17,428 bases of DNA. Source: Hyphomicrobiales bacterium. Lineage in GTDB: Bacteria > Pseudomonadota > Alphaproteobacteria > Rhizobiales > Devosiaceae. Shown here in pieces: positions 7,096-14,446 of the stretch. The DNA is taken from assembly GCA_026989045.1 (NCBI GenBank), contig JALSJY010000038.1, positions 1-17,428 on the forward strand, written 5' to 3'. The notes beneath the pieces were generated by a model. It did not search any database, was not told the DNA's origin, and saw nothing but the letters and a program-made list of their open reading frames with translations. How positions within the stretch are numbered: position 1 is the first letter of the stretch; every line of letters starts with the position of its first letter. A program made the position numbers and the translations under genes.

Positions 7096-8327
7096 GATTG
7101 CTGCTCTCCCCTAACCATCGTAGGGGCAACTATTTGACCATCAACCACATATTCCTGCCCAAAAATAATGATGCCAGCTTTATCTGGTAGCCCAAGCACA
7201 AACACACCATTATTATCATCCTTGATAATTGTCACTTTTACGAAATGCACTTTATCGTCCTCATCAACAAGTTTCACGCCAATTACCCCATCACTATCAA
7301 GCGTTAACGAGGATTGCGGGATAAGCTGTGCATTTATCTCTCCAGCAATAATGATTGCGCTGGCACTAAGCCCTGATCGAATTAACCCATTGGGGTTTTT
7401 CATTTCTATTTCAACATTAAATGAGCGAGTTTCTTCATCAGCGCTTGGGCTGATATAGCTTACTGACCCGTCAAGCTGCTGAGCGCCAATAGTGGTAATT
7501 TTTGCACTCATACCTTCTTTGATAAACGAAACTTTGCTTTCAGCTATTTTGCCAATAAATAACATTGGATCAAGTTGAACTAATGTTGCGCAAGCAGTGC
7601 CGTTTCCCATCATGTCGCCAACATTGGCTAAAGGATCCTGTACAATGCCGTTTACTTTCGTATGAATTTTTGTGCGTGCTAGTTCCAATTTTGCACTATC
7701 AAGCGCCGCCTGAGCCGCCGCAAGGGAAGATTTTGCTGCCTCTAACTGCACCTCAAATGAGCGCTTAGTATTAGCAGCAGAAAGACCTTTTTCACGCAAA
7801 GCTTTATTGGTTGCAAAATCGGCTTCTCTTTGCGCTAATGAGGCTTTTGCTTGTGCTAAAGATGCTTCTGCTTGTATCAGTTGGGTTTCACGAACTCCAC
7901 TATCAAGCGTGCAAATGAGGTCGCCAGCATTTACTTTTTGTCCCTTTAGAACATGCACCTCTTCTACTCGCCCAGAAGTTTCAGCGCTGATAGTTATTGT
8001 AGCATTTGCCTTGGTGCGACCACGTAGCTCAATTTCTATTGGCATATTTTGGGCGATAAATAGTTTTGTGCGAACAGATTGCAGGCTTGGCTCTTTATTA
8101 GTCTCTTCTTGAAGTTTTTCTTCTGCCGCTACTTCTTTATCAGCGTCAACATTAGCAGGATTCTCTTCTCCATCAGAAGATTTTTTGTCGCCAGAAAACA
8201 TTTCAATAATAGATTTTTCGCCCTCATCTGGGCCTTTGCCACCTTGGATAATTGTGCCTGAAAGCAACCAGCCGCCTATTAGCAAAATCAAAACAAAAGC
8301 CACGCCGTAAGAAGTAATAAATCTCAT
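7092..8327 (-). CDS. HlyD/AcrA-type periplasmic adaptor (membrane fusion protein) of the RND pump
   Basis: I place the start at the ATG 8325-8327, 13 bases after the padR stop, giving 411 residues. The N-terminus is then MRFITSYGVAFVLILLIGG, a clean membrane anchor. The frame extends further upstream, but only through padR coding sequence. After the anchor comes a charged Glu/Asp-rich linker (about 30-75). A lipoyl-like half-motif follows (ISAETSGRVEEVHVLKGQ, then VNAGDLICTLDSG), then an alpha-helical coiled-coil hairpin rich in Ala, Gln and Leu (from ETQLIQAEASLAQAKASLAQ onward), the second lipoyl half (about KVNGIVQDPLANVGDMMG) and beta-barrel/membrane-proximal domains. Such adaptors join the RND trimer to an outer-membrane channel. 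The anchor shows no lipobox, unlike AcrA. The pairing with the overlapping pump gene is secure. Confidence 0.93.
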   Translation of the reverse strand: MRFITSYGVAFVLILLIGGWLLSGTIIQGGKGPDEGEKSIIEMFSGDKKSSDGEENPANVDADKEVAAEEKLQEETNKEPSLQSVRTKLFIAQNMPIEIELRGRTKANATITISAETSGRVEEVHVLKGQKVNAGDLICTLDSGVRETQLIQAEASLAQAKASLAQREADFATNKALREKGLSAANTKRSFEVQLEAAKSSLAAAQAALDSAKLELARTKIHTKVNGIVQDPLANVGDMMGNGTACATLVQLDPMLFIGKIAESKVSFIKEGMSAKITTIGAQQLDGSVSYISPSADEETRSFNVEIEMKNPNGLIRSGLSASAIIIAGEINAQLIPQSSLTLDSDGVIGVKLVDEDDKVHFVKVTIIKDDNNGVFVLGLPDKAGIIIFGQEYVVDGQIVAPTMVRGEQQS

Positions 8328-8340
8328 TAAAAAGTTCCGA

Positions 8341-8889
8341 TTAGTTAGTAGTTTTAACGGGCGTGTTCTCTTGCACTGCCAGCGCCAATAGTTGATGCAT
8401 ATGGTTGTTGATATATTCAATTTCAATCTTAATGACGTTTAACCCATAATTTAATACCCAGATGTCACTTTCTTGTAACTTAGGTGTTATCATACTCTTT
8501 AAACTAGCCTGCTTTCCTTCTAGTGAAGTAAGACGTTCATTTATTCTTTGTTTTACAAGAGCAACAGGAAGGAGCGAAACAAAACGTGCAAACAGTAAAA
8601 ATTCTGAGCGAAATATATCTTCTCCTAGTTCATCAAATAAGGAGTTGTGAAATTTTGAGCGGCCTTCGTCAGTTATTGAATATATTTTTTTTGTTGGCGA
8701 TCCTGCGTGAGCCTCTAATCTTGAGGTGACAAAGCCATTTTTTTCTAGCTTGTTTAGTGCTGGGTAAATTGAGCCAAAACTAGCCTCAACAAAATAAGCA
8801 TAATTTCCAGTTGTTGAGAGTTTTCTAATCTCATAGCCAGTGACATCTTTGTCATAAAGTATCGAGAGGCATAGGGTTTGAATATTCAT
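8341..8889 (-). CDS. PadR-family transcriptional regulator of the efflux operon
   Basis: The product has 182 residues. The N-terminal winged helix (about 5-80) shows the PadR pattern LSILYDKDVTGYEIRKL, then FGSIYPALNKLEKNGFVTS and KIYSITDEGRSKF. The C-terminal part (about 90-175) is helical and matches the PadR C-terminal dimerisation domain (vinculin-like in family descriptions). It is first in a minus-strand operon with the adaptor 13 bases downstream and the pump after it. PadR proteins typically repress neighbouring efflux or stress genes and are released by a small ligand, so it most likely represses its own operon through the palindromes at 8898-8969. The ligand cannot be told from sequence. 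No strong Shine-Dalgarno sequence is seen before the ATG. Confidence 0.92.
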   Translation of the reverse strand: MNIQTLCLSILYDKDVTGYEIRKLSTTGNYAYFVEASFGSIYPALNKLEKNGFVTSRLEAHAGSPTKKIYSITDEGRSKFHNSLFDELGEDIFRSEFLLFARFVSLLPVALVKQRINERLTSLEGKQASLKSMITPKLQESDIWVLNYGLNVIKIEIEYINNHMHQLLALAVQENTPVKTTN

Positions 8890-8897
8890 ATCTAATC

Positions 8898-8969
8898 ACA
8901 GCATGCTTGAGTGGTATATATTTGTTTGATATATATCGAAAAAGCATATAACTGTCAAGAGTATGCTGT
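8898..8969. promoter_or_regulatory. Nested AT-rich palindromes upstream of padR; candidate operator/promoter
   Basis: An inner inverted repeat, TATATAT (8915-8921) and ATATATA (8929-8935), overlaps a perfect 10-base palindrome GATATATATC (8928-8937). An outer pair surrounds it: ACAGCAT (8898-8904) with ATGCTGT (8963-8969), plus CTTGA (8906-8910) with TCAAG (8955-8959). The block begins within 10 bases of the padR start and could hold both the -10 region and a two-dimer repressor site. Function is inferred from position; the symmetry is directly visible. Confidence 0.5.
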
Positions 8970-9019
8970 AATTGTGTATTTACTATTATGCTTTGTTAAA
9001 TGGCTTTGTATTTTGATGC

Positions 9020-9131
9020 CATTCTGAGCGAAGAATCTTACATGCGGGAGTTAAAGATTTTTCGCTTCGCTCAAAATGACATGAAGAGATTGCAGAATGA
9101 CATGAAGAGATTGCATAGTGACATGGAAGCA
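9020..9131. repeat. Dispersed-type inverted repeat followed by 21-bp tandem repeats
   Basis: CATTCTGAGCGAA (9020-9032) pairs with TTCGCTCAAAATG (9066-9078) with one mismatch, and GAATCTT (9033-9039) pairs nearly with AAGATTT (9054-9060), giving a long hairpin. It is followed by 21-base units beginning AATGACATGAAGAGATTG at 9075 and 9096, with a degenerate third from 9117. AGCGAAGAATCTT/TTCGCTTCGCTCA sequences recur as intergenic repeats in many bacterial genomes (recall). No coding capacity is apparent. With the operator region this accounts for the whole 255-base gap between padR and cysQ. Confidence 0.7.
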
Positions 9132-9144
9132 ATAATGAGATTGG

Positions 9145-9963
9145 TTAACTACAAATATCACTCATATATTTAGCTACTTGTTTGCCAAGTTTTTCACAAT
9201 CCGCTGCTACAAAAAACGGATTTAGGTAATTAGCTTTAGCATGATTGTAGCTAAAAGTCTTGCCATCAAGCGTTAATACTACGCCACCAGCTGCTTCAAG
9301 AATTGCTTGACCTGCGGCGCTGTCCCACTCATATGTATTTGTGAAGCGTGGATAAAGCCGTGCTGACCCTTCCGCCAGCATGCAAAATTTAAGTGCCGAG
9401 CCAACAGAAATATCTGTGCAAGGGGGGAGTATTTTTTCTAGTTTTTTGAGTAGTTCAGAGCCATGTGAGCGTGAGGCAACCAAGTTAATATCGCCACAAC
9501 CAGCAACAGAAATTGGCTTAAGTGTGCCAGCCTTATTGTCAATAATATCAAATTTAAATGCACCCAGTTTACTACCAATATAAGCTTTCTTTTGCGCGGG
9601 CACGCTGATCAATCCTAAGGTTGGCTTTCCTTTTTCAATCAAAGCAATATTTATTGTAAACTCACCATTCTTTTTGATAAACTCTTTGGTGCCATCAAGC
9701 GGATCAACACAAAAAAACCTATCCCCCAATTTGGGGATATGTCCCGCCTCTACACTTTCTTCTGCCAAAATAGGAATGTTAGTTTTGGATAGATGTTTTA
9801 TAATTATTTCTTCAGATTTTTTATCAGCAATAGTAACTGGTGAGCCATCTGCTTTTTTAATATTTGCAAATGAGGTATCATAAATTTCAAGAATTTGCAC
9901 CCCAGCCTCAAGTGCCGCATGTATCATAATATCTAATAATTGTTTTTTATTATAATCATTCAA
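9145..9963 (-). CDS. cysQ: 3'(2'),5'-bisphosphate nucleotidase, inositol monophosphatase family
   Basis: The product has 272 residues, the normal length for CysQ. The metal-binding signatures are all present: the Glu pair in LAEES (68-69), DPLDGTKEF (87-95) and WDSAAGQAILEAAGG (213-227). By family it removes the 3' phosphate from PAP (and PAPS), recycling the by-product of sulfate assimilation and sulfotransfer, and needs magnesium. The FIKKNGEFTINIALIE stretch favours CysQ over inositol-1-phosphatase (SuhB). The start used is TTG at 9963-9961; the next in-frame ATG (codon 13, 9927) would remove the first helix residues that family members generally have. It stands alone on the minus strand, divergent from ppx, with no sulfur genes nearby in this window. 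Confidence 0.92.
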   Translation of the reverse strand: MNDYNKKQLLDIMIHAALEAGVQILEIYDTSFANIKKADGSPVTIADKKSEEIIIKHLSKTNIPILAEESVEAGHIPKLGDRFFCVDPLDGTKEFIKKNGEFTINIALIEKGKPTLGLISVPAQKKAYIGSKLGAFKFDIIDNKAGTLKPISVAGCGDINLVASRSHGSELLKKLEKILPPCTDISVGSALKFCMLAEGSARLYPRFTNTYEWDSAAGQAILEAAGGVVLTLDGKTFSYNHAKANYLNPFFVAADCEKLGKQVAKYMSDICS

Positions 9964-10237
9964 TTATATATCCAGTCCTAAATTTAGTGATAGATTTGCT
10001 ATGTTGAGTTGAAATGACAATCTACTATTTAATTTTTAACATAGAGTAGGATCATTGCAATAGTTTGAATATAGCAAATATCTTATTAGTAAGAGAATTT
10101 TATTTAACAAGATTGCGCTTTGGCTTTACTTGCTCTAGTCTTTACTCCGAAAGAGTAAAAAGGTTATTGGCGCTTGGGCTTCTCTGTTGTTACCTGAGGG
10201 TGTTATTTGCGACTTAGCCATAATTTAAGGAAATAAA
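9964..10237. other. Divergent intergenic region between cysQ and ppx
   Basis: No gene is supported in these 274 bases, which must hold the promoters of both neighbours. I see no convincing -35/-10 pair. A hairpin with arms TTTACTC (10141-10147) and GAGTAAA (10153-10159) around CGAAA lies about 80 bases before ppx. A near-direct repeat flanks it: GCGCTTTGGCTT (10115-10126) and GCGCTTGGGCTT (10170-10181). The ppx ribosome binding site is AAGGA at 10227-10231. Confidence 0.5.
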
Positions 10238-11563
10238 GTGACCGAAAATGATCGGATCGCTTCTGCTTTCTCACCTTTATCTATGGGAGAGGGTAGAAAT
10301 AACCCTAAAGGGCATGCCTCCAGTCCAAAAGCTACGGAGAATGTGCCTGATGTCTTGGAAAAAGCACCTAATCTAGCTGTTGATTCCAATTCAAAAAGCC
10401 AAACTAATGGTAAAAACCAGACCAATGGCACTAGGGTTAGTAATAAGAAGCGAGAAAAAAGCAAGAAAAATCTGTCCTCTAAAAGCCGTTCAAGTAAGGG
10501 ATTGTCTAATTATAATCGCAAGCCTAGCCCGATTTATGCGGCGCTCGATCTTGGCACAAATAATTGCCGTCTTCTTGTAGCCCGTCAGCAAGGCAATGGT
10601 TTTCGGGTTATTGATGGATATTCTAAAATTGTGCGTTTGGGTGAAGGGGTTTCTATTAGTGGGCAGCTTGATGAAAATGCTATTAAGCGCACAATTGCAG
10701 CTTTAGCGGATTGCAAAGTTAAGCTAGATCGTCACCAGCCAAAATATATGCGCCTAATTGCGACACAAGCTTGTCGCGGGGCTGATAATTCTGATGAATT
10801 CCTTCAAAGGGTGAAAGATGAAACAGGGATTGAGCTTGAAATTATTGACCAGCGAGTTGAAACACAATTAGCGGTGGCGGGCTGTGGTGATTTGATTGAT
10901 GAAAATGCCCATGGTGCTTTGATGTTTGACATTGGTGGCGGCTCAACAGAGCTTGCATGGCTTGATTTTCGTGGTGGGCGGCCAAAATTACGCTCTAAAA
11001 TGCCAGCCTCTATTCGCTCTTGGCACTCCTTACCAGTTGGTGTTGTTTCAATTGCCGAAAAATTTGGCGGCAAGCATGTGAATAATGAAATATTTGAAGA
11101 AATGGTTGCCTATGTAACTGAAAAATTAAAAGCCTTTAAGGGGCGAAAAAAATTACAAGATATGATAAAAACTCATAATGTTCATTTAATTGGAACATCT
11201 GGCACTGTTACAACTCTTGGTGGGTTGCATCTTGGACTTGAGCGATATGACCGTTCAAAAGTTGATGGCTTGTGGATGCGTAATGATGAGGTTGTCGATA
11301 CTATGCGCGTATTGCTCAATATGACCTATGAGCGTCGTGCGGAAAATTCTTGCATAGGGGAGGATCGTTCTGATTTGGTAATCCCTGGTTGTGCTATTTT
11401 TGAAGCTATTAGGCGTGAATGGACTACAAAAAATATTAGAGTTGCAGATCGAGGTTTGCGTGAGGGCATGCTTGTTTCAATGCTTGAGCAGAGCAGGCAA
11501 ACAGCGGCGCAAAAACGCTCGAGCAAAGCTAAAAAAAATAAGCGCGGAGAAAAGCATGGCTAA
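10238..11563 (+). CDS. ppx: Ppx/GppA-family exopolyphosphatase / pppGpp phosphohydrolase
   Basis: The 441-residue product starts with GTG, six bases after AAGGA. Residues 1-97 are a disordered Ser/Asn/Lys-rich extension. The ASKHA-fold phosphatase core follows: IYAALDLGTNNCRLLVA (99-115, phosphate loop 1), RLIATQACR (172-180), the acidic stretch IIDQRVETQLA around E208 (probable catalytic Glu), FDIGGGSTELAW (230-241, phosphate loop 2) and LIGTSGTVTTLGG later. The family hydrolyses terminal phosphates of polyphosphate and/or converts pppGpp to ppGpp; sequence alone does not separate these. The C-terminal HD-like domain of long E. coli Ppx is absent, as is common in alphaproteobacteria. The 3' end overlaps rlmE by 8 bases. 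The basic tail (KRSSKAKKNKRGEKHG) and extension may bind nucleic acid or polyphosphate (inference). Confidence 0.93.
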   Translation: MTENDRIASAFSPLSMGEGRNNPKGHASSPKATENVPDVLEKAPNLAVDSNSKSQTNGKNQTNGTRVSNKKREKSKKNLSSKSRSSKGLSNYNRKPSPIYAALDLGTNNCRLLVARQQGNGFRVIDGYSKIVRLGEGVSISGQLDENAIKRTIAALADCKVKLDRHQPKYMRLIATQACRGADNSDEFLQRVKDETGIELEIIDQRVETQLAVAGCGDLIDENAHGALMFDIGGGSTELAWLDFRGGRPKLRSKMPASIRSWHSLPVGVVSIAEKFGGKHVNNEIFEEMVAYVTEKLKAFKGRKKLQDMIKTHNVHLIGTSGTVTTLGGLHLGLERYDRSKVDGLWMRNDEVVDTMRVLLNMTYERRAENSCIGEDRSDLVIPGCAIFEAIRREWTTKNIRVADRGLREGMLVSMLEQSRQTAAQKRSSKAKKNKRGEKHG

Positions 11564-12350
11564 GGAAAAGAAAAAACCAGTTAAGTTGATTGGCAAGCGG
11601 GCAAAAATTAAAAAAGCAAAAACTGCGACAGCTGAAGCAAATAAAAGCTCAGATTTTGAAAAACCAAAAAAGAAAAAAAAGCGCTCAGACGATGGCCTTA
11701 AAACACGGGTGAAATCTTCAAAGGGTAGAAAAATATCTTCAACGCTTTGGCTCCAACGTCAGCTTAATGATCCTTATGTGCAACGTGCAAGGGCTGAGGG
11801 TTATCGCTCTCGAGCGGCCTTTAAATTGTTAGAGCTTAATGAAAAACATGAATTTTTAAAACCAGGTATGAGAGTTGTAGATTTGGGTTGTGCGCCCGGA
11901 GGTTGGTTGCAAGTGGCGGCAAAGGCTGTGCAATCGCCCAGTAAAAACCCCAATATTGTTGGTATTGATTATCTTGAAATGGGGCCGGTGACTGGCAGTA
12001 TAATTTTGCAAAAAGATTTTAATGATGAAGATGCACCAGATATGTTGATTGATGCGCTTGGTGGGCATAAGGCAGATGTTGTGCTTTCAGATATGGCGGC
12101 ACCAACAACAGGTCACCGCCCAACAGATCATATTCGCATTATTGCGCTGGTTGAGTTGGCTGCAGATTTTGCGATAAGTATTTTAGCTCCGGGGGGTGTT
12201 TTTGTTGCCAAGGTTTTTCAGGGAGGCACAGAGCATCAATTGCTAAATGAGTTGAAGAAAAATTTTGGCTCAACATTTCATGCAAAACCACCAGCTTCGC
12301 GTAAAGATTCTGCTGAGACATATCTAATAGCTAAAGATTTTAAGGGGTAG
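11556..12350 (+). CDS. rlmE: 23S rRNA (uridine-2'-O)-methyltransferase RlmE (RrmJ/FtsJ)
   Basis: The ATG at 11556 has GGAGA at 11546-11550 as its ribosome binding site and gives 264 residues; the open frame continues upstream only inside ppx. Residues 1-60 are a Lys-rich extension missing from the 209-residue E. coli enzyme. The methyltransferase core shows the SAM motif VVDLGCAPGGW (107-117) and the K-D-K-E catalytic tetrad: K90 (YRSRAAFKL), D179 (VVLSDMAAP), K219 (VFVAKVFQG) and E254 (SAETYLIA). E. coli RlmE methylates U2552 in the A-loop of 23S rRNA, a late step of 50S assembly. The 8-base overlap with ppx implies translational coupling. The assignment is secure. Confidence 0.96.
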   Translation: MAKEKKKPVKLIGKRAKIKKAKTATAEANKSSDFEKPKKKKKRSDDGLKTRVKSSKGRKISSTLWLQRQLNDPYVQRARAEGYRSRAAFKLLELNEKHEFLKPGMRVVDLGCAPGGWLQVAAKAVQSPSKNPNIVGIDYLEMGPVTGSIILQKDFNDEDAPDMLIDALGGHKADVVLSDMAAPTTGHRPTDHIRIIALVELAADFAISILAPGGVFVAKVFQGGTEHQLLNELKKNFGSTFHAKPPASRKDSAETYLIAKDFKG

Positions 12351-12503
12351 TTTTTATAAGGCTTATAAATTCATAAGTATTTTTATAAATATTCTAATCT
12401 TATCCTAGCCAAACTGATTTTGAGGTGATAGAGGAACTCGTCAACCTCAACCCGTTATGTTTTTTGATATAATGGTGCGAAAATAACAATTCCAAATGCT
12501 AAA
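12351..12503 (+). promoter_or_regulatory. rlmE-guaB intergenic region with hairpins and an extended -10 element
   Basis: Just after rlmE lie AT-rich inverted repeats: TTATAAG (12354-12360) with CTTATAA (12362-12368), and CTTAT (12362-12366) with ATAAG (12373-12377) before a short T-run at 12380-12384, possibly a weak terminator. Then TTGAGGT (12420-12426) pairs with ACCTCAA (12444-12450), with a small GAG/CTC hairpin inside. TGATATAAT at 12465-12473 matches an extended -10 promoter; no good -35 is seen, which fits the extended type. This probably starts the guaB transcript. No recognised riboswitch is visible. Confidence 0.5.
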
Positions 12504-12521
12504 ATGCACGGAGGTCTGGCC

Positions 12522-14024
12522 ATGGCAAAGATTATTTCATCAATTACTGGAGACGCGGCACTTACATTCGATGATGTGTTATTGCAGCCTGCAAAGTCTG
12601 AAATTTTACCAACTAATGCTGATTTAAGCACTCGTGTTACAAAAGATATTGAGTTGAAATTACCCATTATGTCTTCTGCAATGGATACAGTGACCGAAAG
12701 TGCGATGGCAATTGCTATGGCGCAAGCTGGCGGCCTTGGTGTGATACACCGTAATCTTAGCCCGCAAAACCAAGCAAAAGAAGTTAAAAGGGTAAAGATT
12801 TTTGAAAGCGGAATGGTTGTAAATCCAATCACTATTGGCCCAGATGCGACGCTTGCTGATGCACTTGATTTGATGAAGCGTTATGCAATTTCTGGCATTC
12901 CTGTTGTTGAAAATGGCGGAAAAGGCGGGCGAGCAACTGGTAGGCTTGTTGGTATTTTAACAAACCGTGATGTAAGATTTGCTACTAATAAATTAGAGAA
13001 AATATCTAGGCTAATGACGCATGAAAATCTTATTTTTGTGAAGCATGGTGTTAGCCAAGATGATGCAAAGAGATTACTTCATACTAATCGGATTGAAAAA
13101 TTACTGGTGGTTGATGAGGAGCATAATTGTATTGGTTTAATCACCGTAAAAGATATGGAAAAAGCGCGAGCTAATCCTGATGCGATAAAAGATAAAAACG
13201 GCAGTTTACGGGTGGCTGCTGCTTCAACTGTAGGAGAAAAAGGGCTAGCACGCTCTTTGCTATTGGTTGATGCGGGGGTTGATTTGGTGGTGATAGATAC
13301 GGCGCATGGTCATTCGATTCATGTGATAACTGCAGTTAAAGAGCTAAAGGCGCAAAGGCCAGACGTTAGAATTGTTGCGGGTAATGTAGCAACAGCAGAG
13401 GCAACAAAGGCGTTGATTGAGGCAGGTGCCGATGCAGTGAAGGTTGGTATTGGCCCAGGTTCAATCTGCACTACTAGAATTGTTGCAGGGGTTGGTGTTC
13501 CACAATTAGCTGCAATTATGGCTTGTGCGGCAGAGGCACAAAAACATAATATTCCCATTATTGCAGATGGGGGAATTAAATTTTCTGGTGATATGGCAAA
13601 AGCATTAGCAGGCGGAGCATCTTGTGCAATGGTTGGCTCGCTTTTGGCGGGAACTGACGAAAGCCCTGGGGAGACTTATCTTTATCAAGGGCGCTCATAT
13701 AAATCCTATCGCGGAATGGGATCTGTTGGCGCTATGGCGCGTGGCTCAGCTGATAGATATTTCCAGCAAGAGGTGAATGACCAGATGAAATTAGTGCCTG
13801 AGGGCATTGAGGGGCAGGTGGCTTATAAAGGGCCTGTTGCAAATGTTCTGCACCAATTAGCAGGCGGGGTGCGTGCTGCAATGGGATATACTGGTGCAGC
13901 AAACCTTAATGACTTTCATCAAAATGCTAGATTTGTAAAAATTTCTAGTGCGGCATTGATGGAAAGCCATGTGCATGACGTTTCAATCACTCGTGAAAGT
14001 CCGAACTATCGCGGTGGGCACTAA
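12522..14024 (+). CDS. guaB: Inosine-5'-monophosphate dehydrogenase
   Basis: The product has 500 residues starting MAKIISS. The ATG at 12522 lies seven bases after a strong GGAGG (12510-12514); the ATG at 12504 precedes that site and is rejected. The N-terminal part (ALTFDDVLLQPAKSEILP) begins the TIM barrel. Two CBS domains are inserted at about 98-215, and the barrel resumes with GVDLVVIDTAHGHS and the catalytic loop GIGPGSICTTR with C316. GGIKFSGDMAKALAGGA and YRGMGSVGAM are also typical. The enzyme oxidises IMP to XMP with NAD+, the committed step to guanine nucleotides; the CBS pair usually gives adenine/guanine nucleotide allostery. The stop TAA shares one base with the MAPEG start. Family and function are certain. 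Confidence 0.98.
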   Translation: MAKIISSITGDAALTFDDVLLQPAKSEILPTNADLSTRVTKDIELKLPIMSSAMDTVTESAMAIAMAQAGGLGVIHRNLSPQNQAKEVKRVKIFESGMVVNPITIGPDATLADALDLMKRYAISGIPVVENGGKGGRATGRLVGILTNRDVRFATNKLEKISRLMTHENLIFVKHGVSQDDAKRLLHTNRIEKLLVVDEEHNCIGLITVKDMEKARANPDAIKDKNGSLRVAAASTVGEKGLARSLLLVDAGVDLVVIDTAHGHSIHVITAVKELKAQRPDVRIVAGNVATAEATKALIEAGADAVKVGIGPGSICTTRIVAGVGVPQLAAIMACAAEAQKHNIPIIADGGIKFSGDMAKALAGGASCAMVGSLLAGTDESPGETYLYQGRSYKSYRGMGSVGAMARGSADRYFQQEVNDQMKLVPEGIEGQVAYKGPVANVLHQLAGGVRAAMGYTGAANLNDFHQNARFVKISSAALMESHVHDVSITRESPNYRGGH

Positions 14025-14437
14025 TGGACAAGATATTACTTGGCTCAGTTATTGCGCAGCTTTTCTTAACATTTACTTTGATGTTTATGATGGGAATAGC
14101 ACGCATAAATGCAGTTAAAAGCAAGCAAGTTAGAATTAGCGAAATTGCCTTAGCCACAGATAAATATCCAACAAAAGCACGCCAGATTGCCAATGCGTTT
14201 GCCAATCAATTTCAAATGCCAACATTATTTTATTTCGGCGTTGTTTTATGTTTGATTTATGGGCAGATAAGTTGGATAGAAATTACTCTGGCTTATAGTT
14301 TTGTCATCATGCGTTTTGTGCATGCTTTTATTCACATTGGTAAGAATAATCCAGTTCAGCGATTAAATGCTTATCTTGTTGGTGTGTTATTGTTGATGGC
14401 TTTTTTAATATCAGTTTTTCTGAAAATTATTTTATAG
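14024..14437 (+). CDS. MAPEG-family membrane protein
   Basis: The 137-residue hydrophobic product has about four membrane helices (roughly 5-25, 68-86, 90-108 and 115-135). The region ANAFANQFQMPTLFYFGVVL, and the following AYSFVIMRFVHAFIH, match the MAPEG pattern (membrane-associated eicosanoid/glutathione metabolism family). The start ATG overlaps the guaB stop by one base, so it is coupled to guaB. Bacterial MAPEG proteins of this type are mostly uncharacterised; eukaryotic relatives are microsomal glutathione transferases and leukotriene synthases. Its place between guaB and rsmB is, from recall, conserved in Rhizobiales, but no functional link to GMP synthesis is known to me. Family call good; function unknown. 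Confidence 0.85.
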   Translation: MDKILLGSVIAQLFLTFTLMFMMGIARINAVKSKQVRISEIALATDKYPTKARQIANAFANQFQMPTLFYFGVVLCLIYGQISWIEITLAYSFVIMRFVHAFIHIGKNNPVQRLNAYLVGVLLLMAFLISVFLKIIL

Positions 14438-14446
14438 GATTATTAC

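Noticed and set aside
8328..8426. 33-residue upstream extension of the adaptor protein
   Set aside because: It lies within the padR 3' coding region and would put a non-signal sequence before a clean N-terminal membrane anchor.
10804..11073. Antisense open frames over ppx, guaB, rsmB and the RND gene (several)
   Set aside because: All overlap strongly conserved proteins and show no domain of their own.
11391..11555. Longer RlmE start inside ppx
   Set aside because: The ATG at 11556 has a good ribosome binding site and the upstream part is out-of-frame ppx sequence.
12351..12503. Purine riboswitch before guaB
   Set aside because: No recognisable purine aptamer core; only simple hairpins and an extended -10 are seen.
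12504..12521. Upstream ATG for GuaB (six extra residues)
   Set aside because: The strong GGAGG lies after this ATG and correctly spaced before the ATG at 12522.
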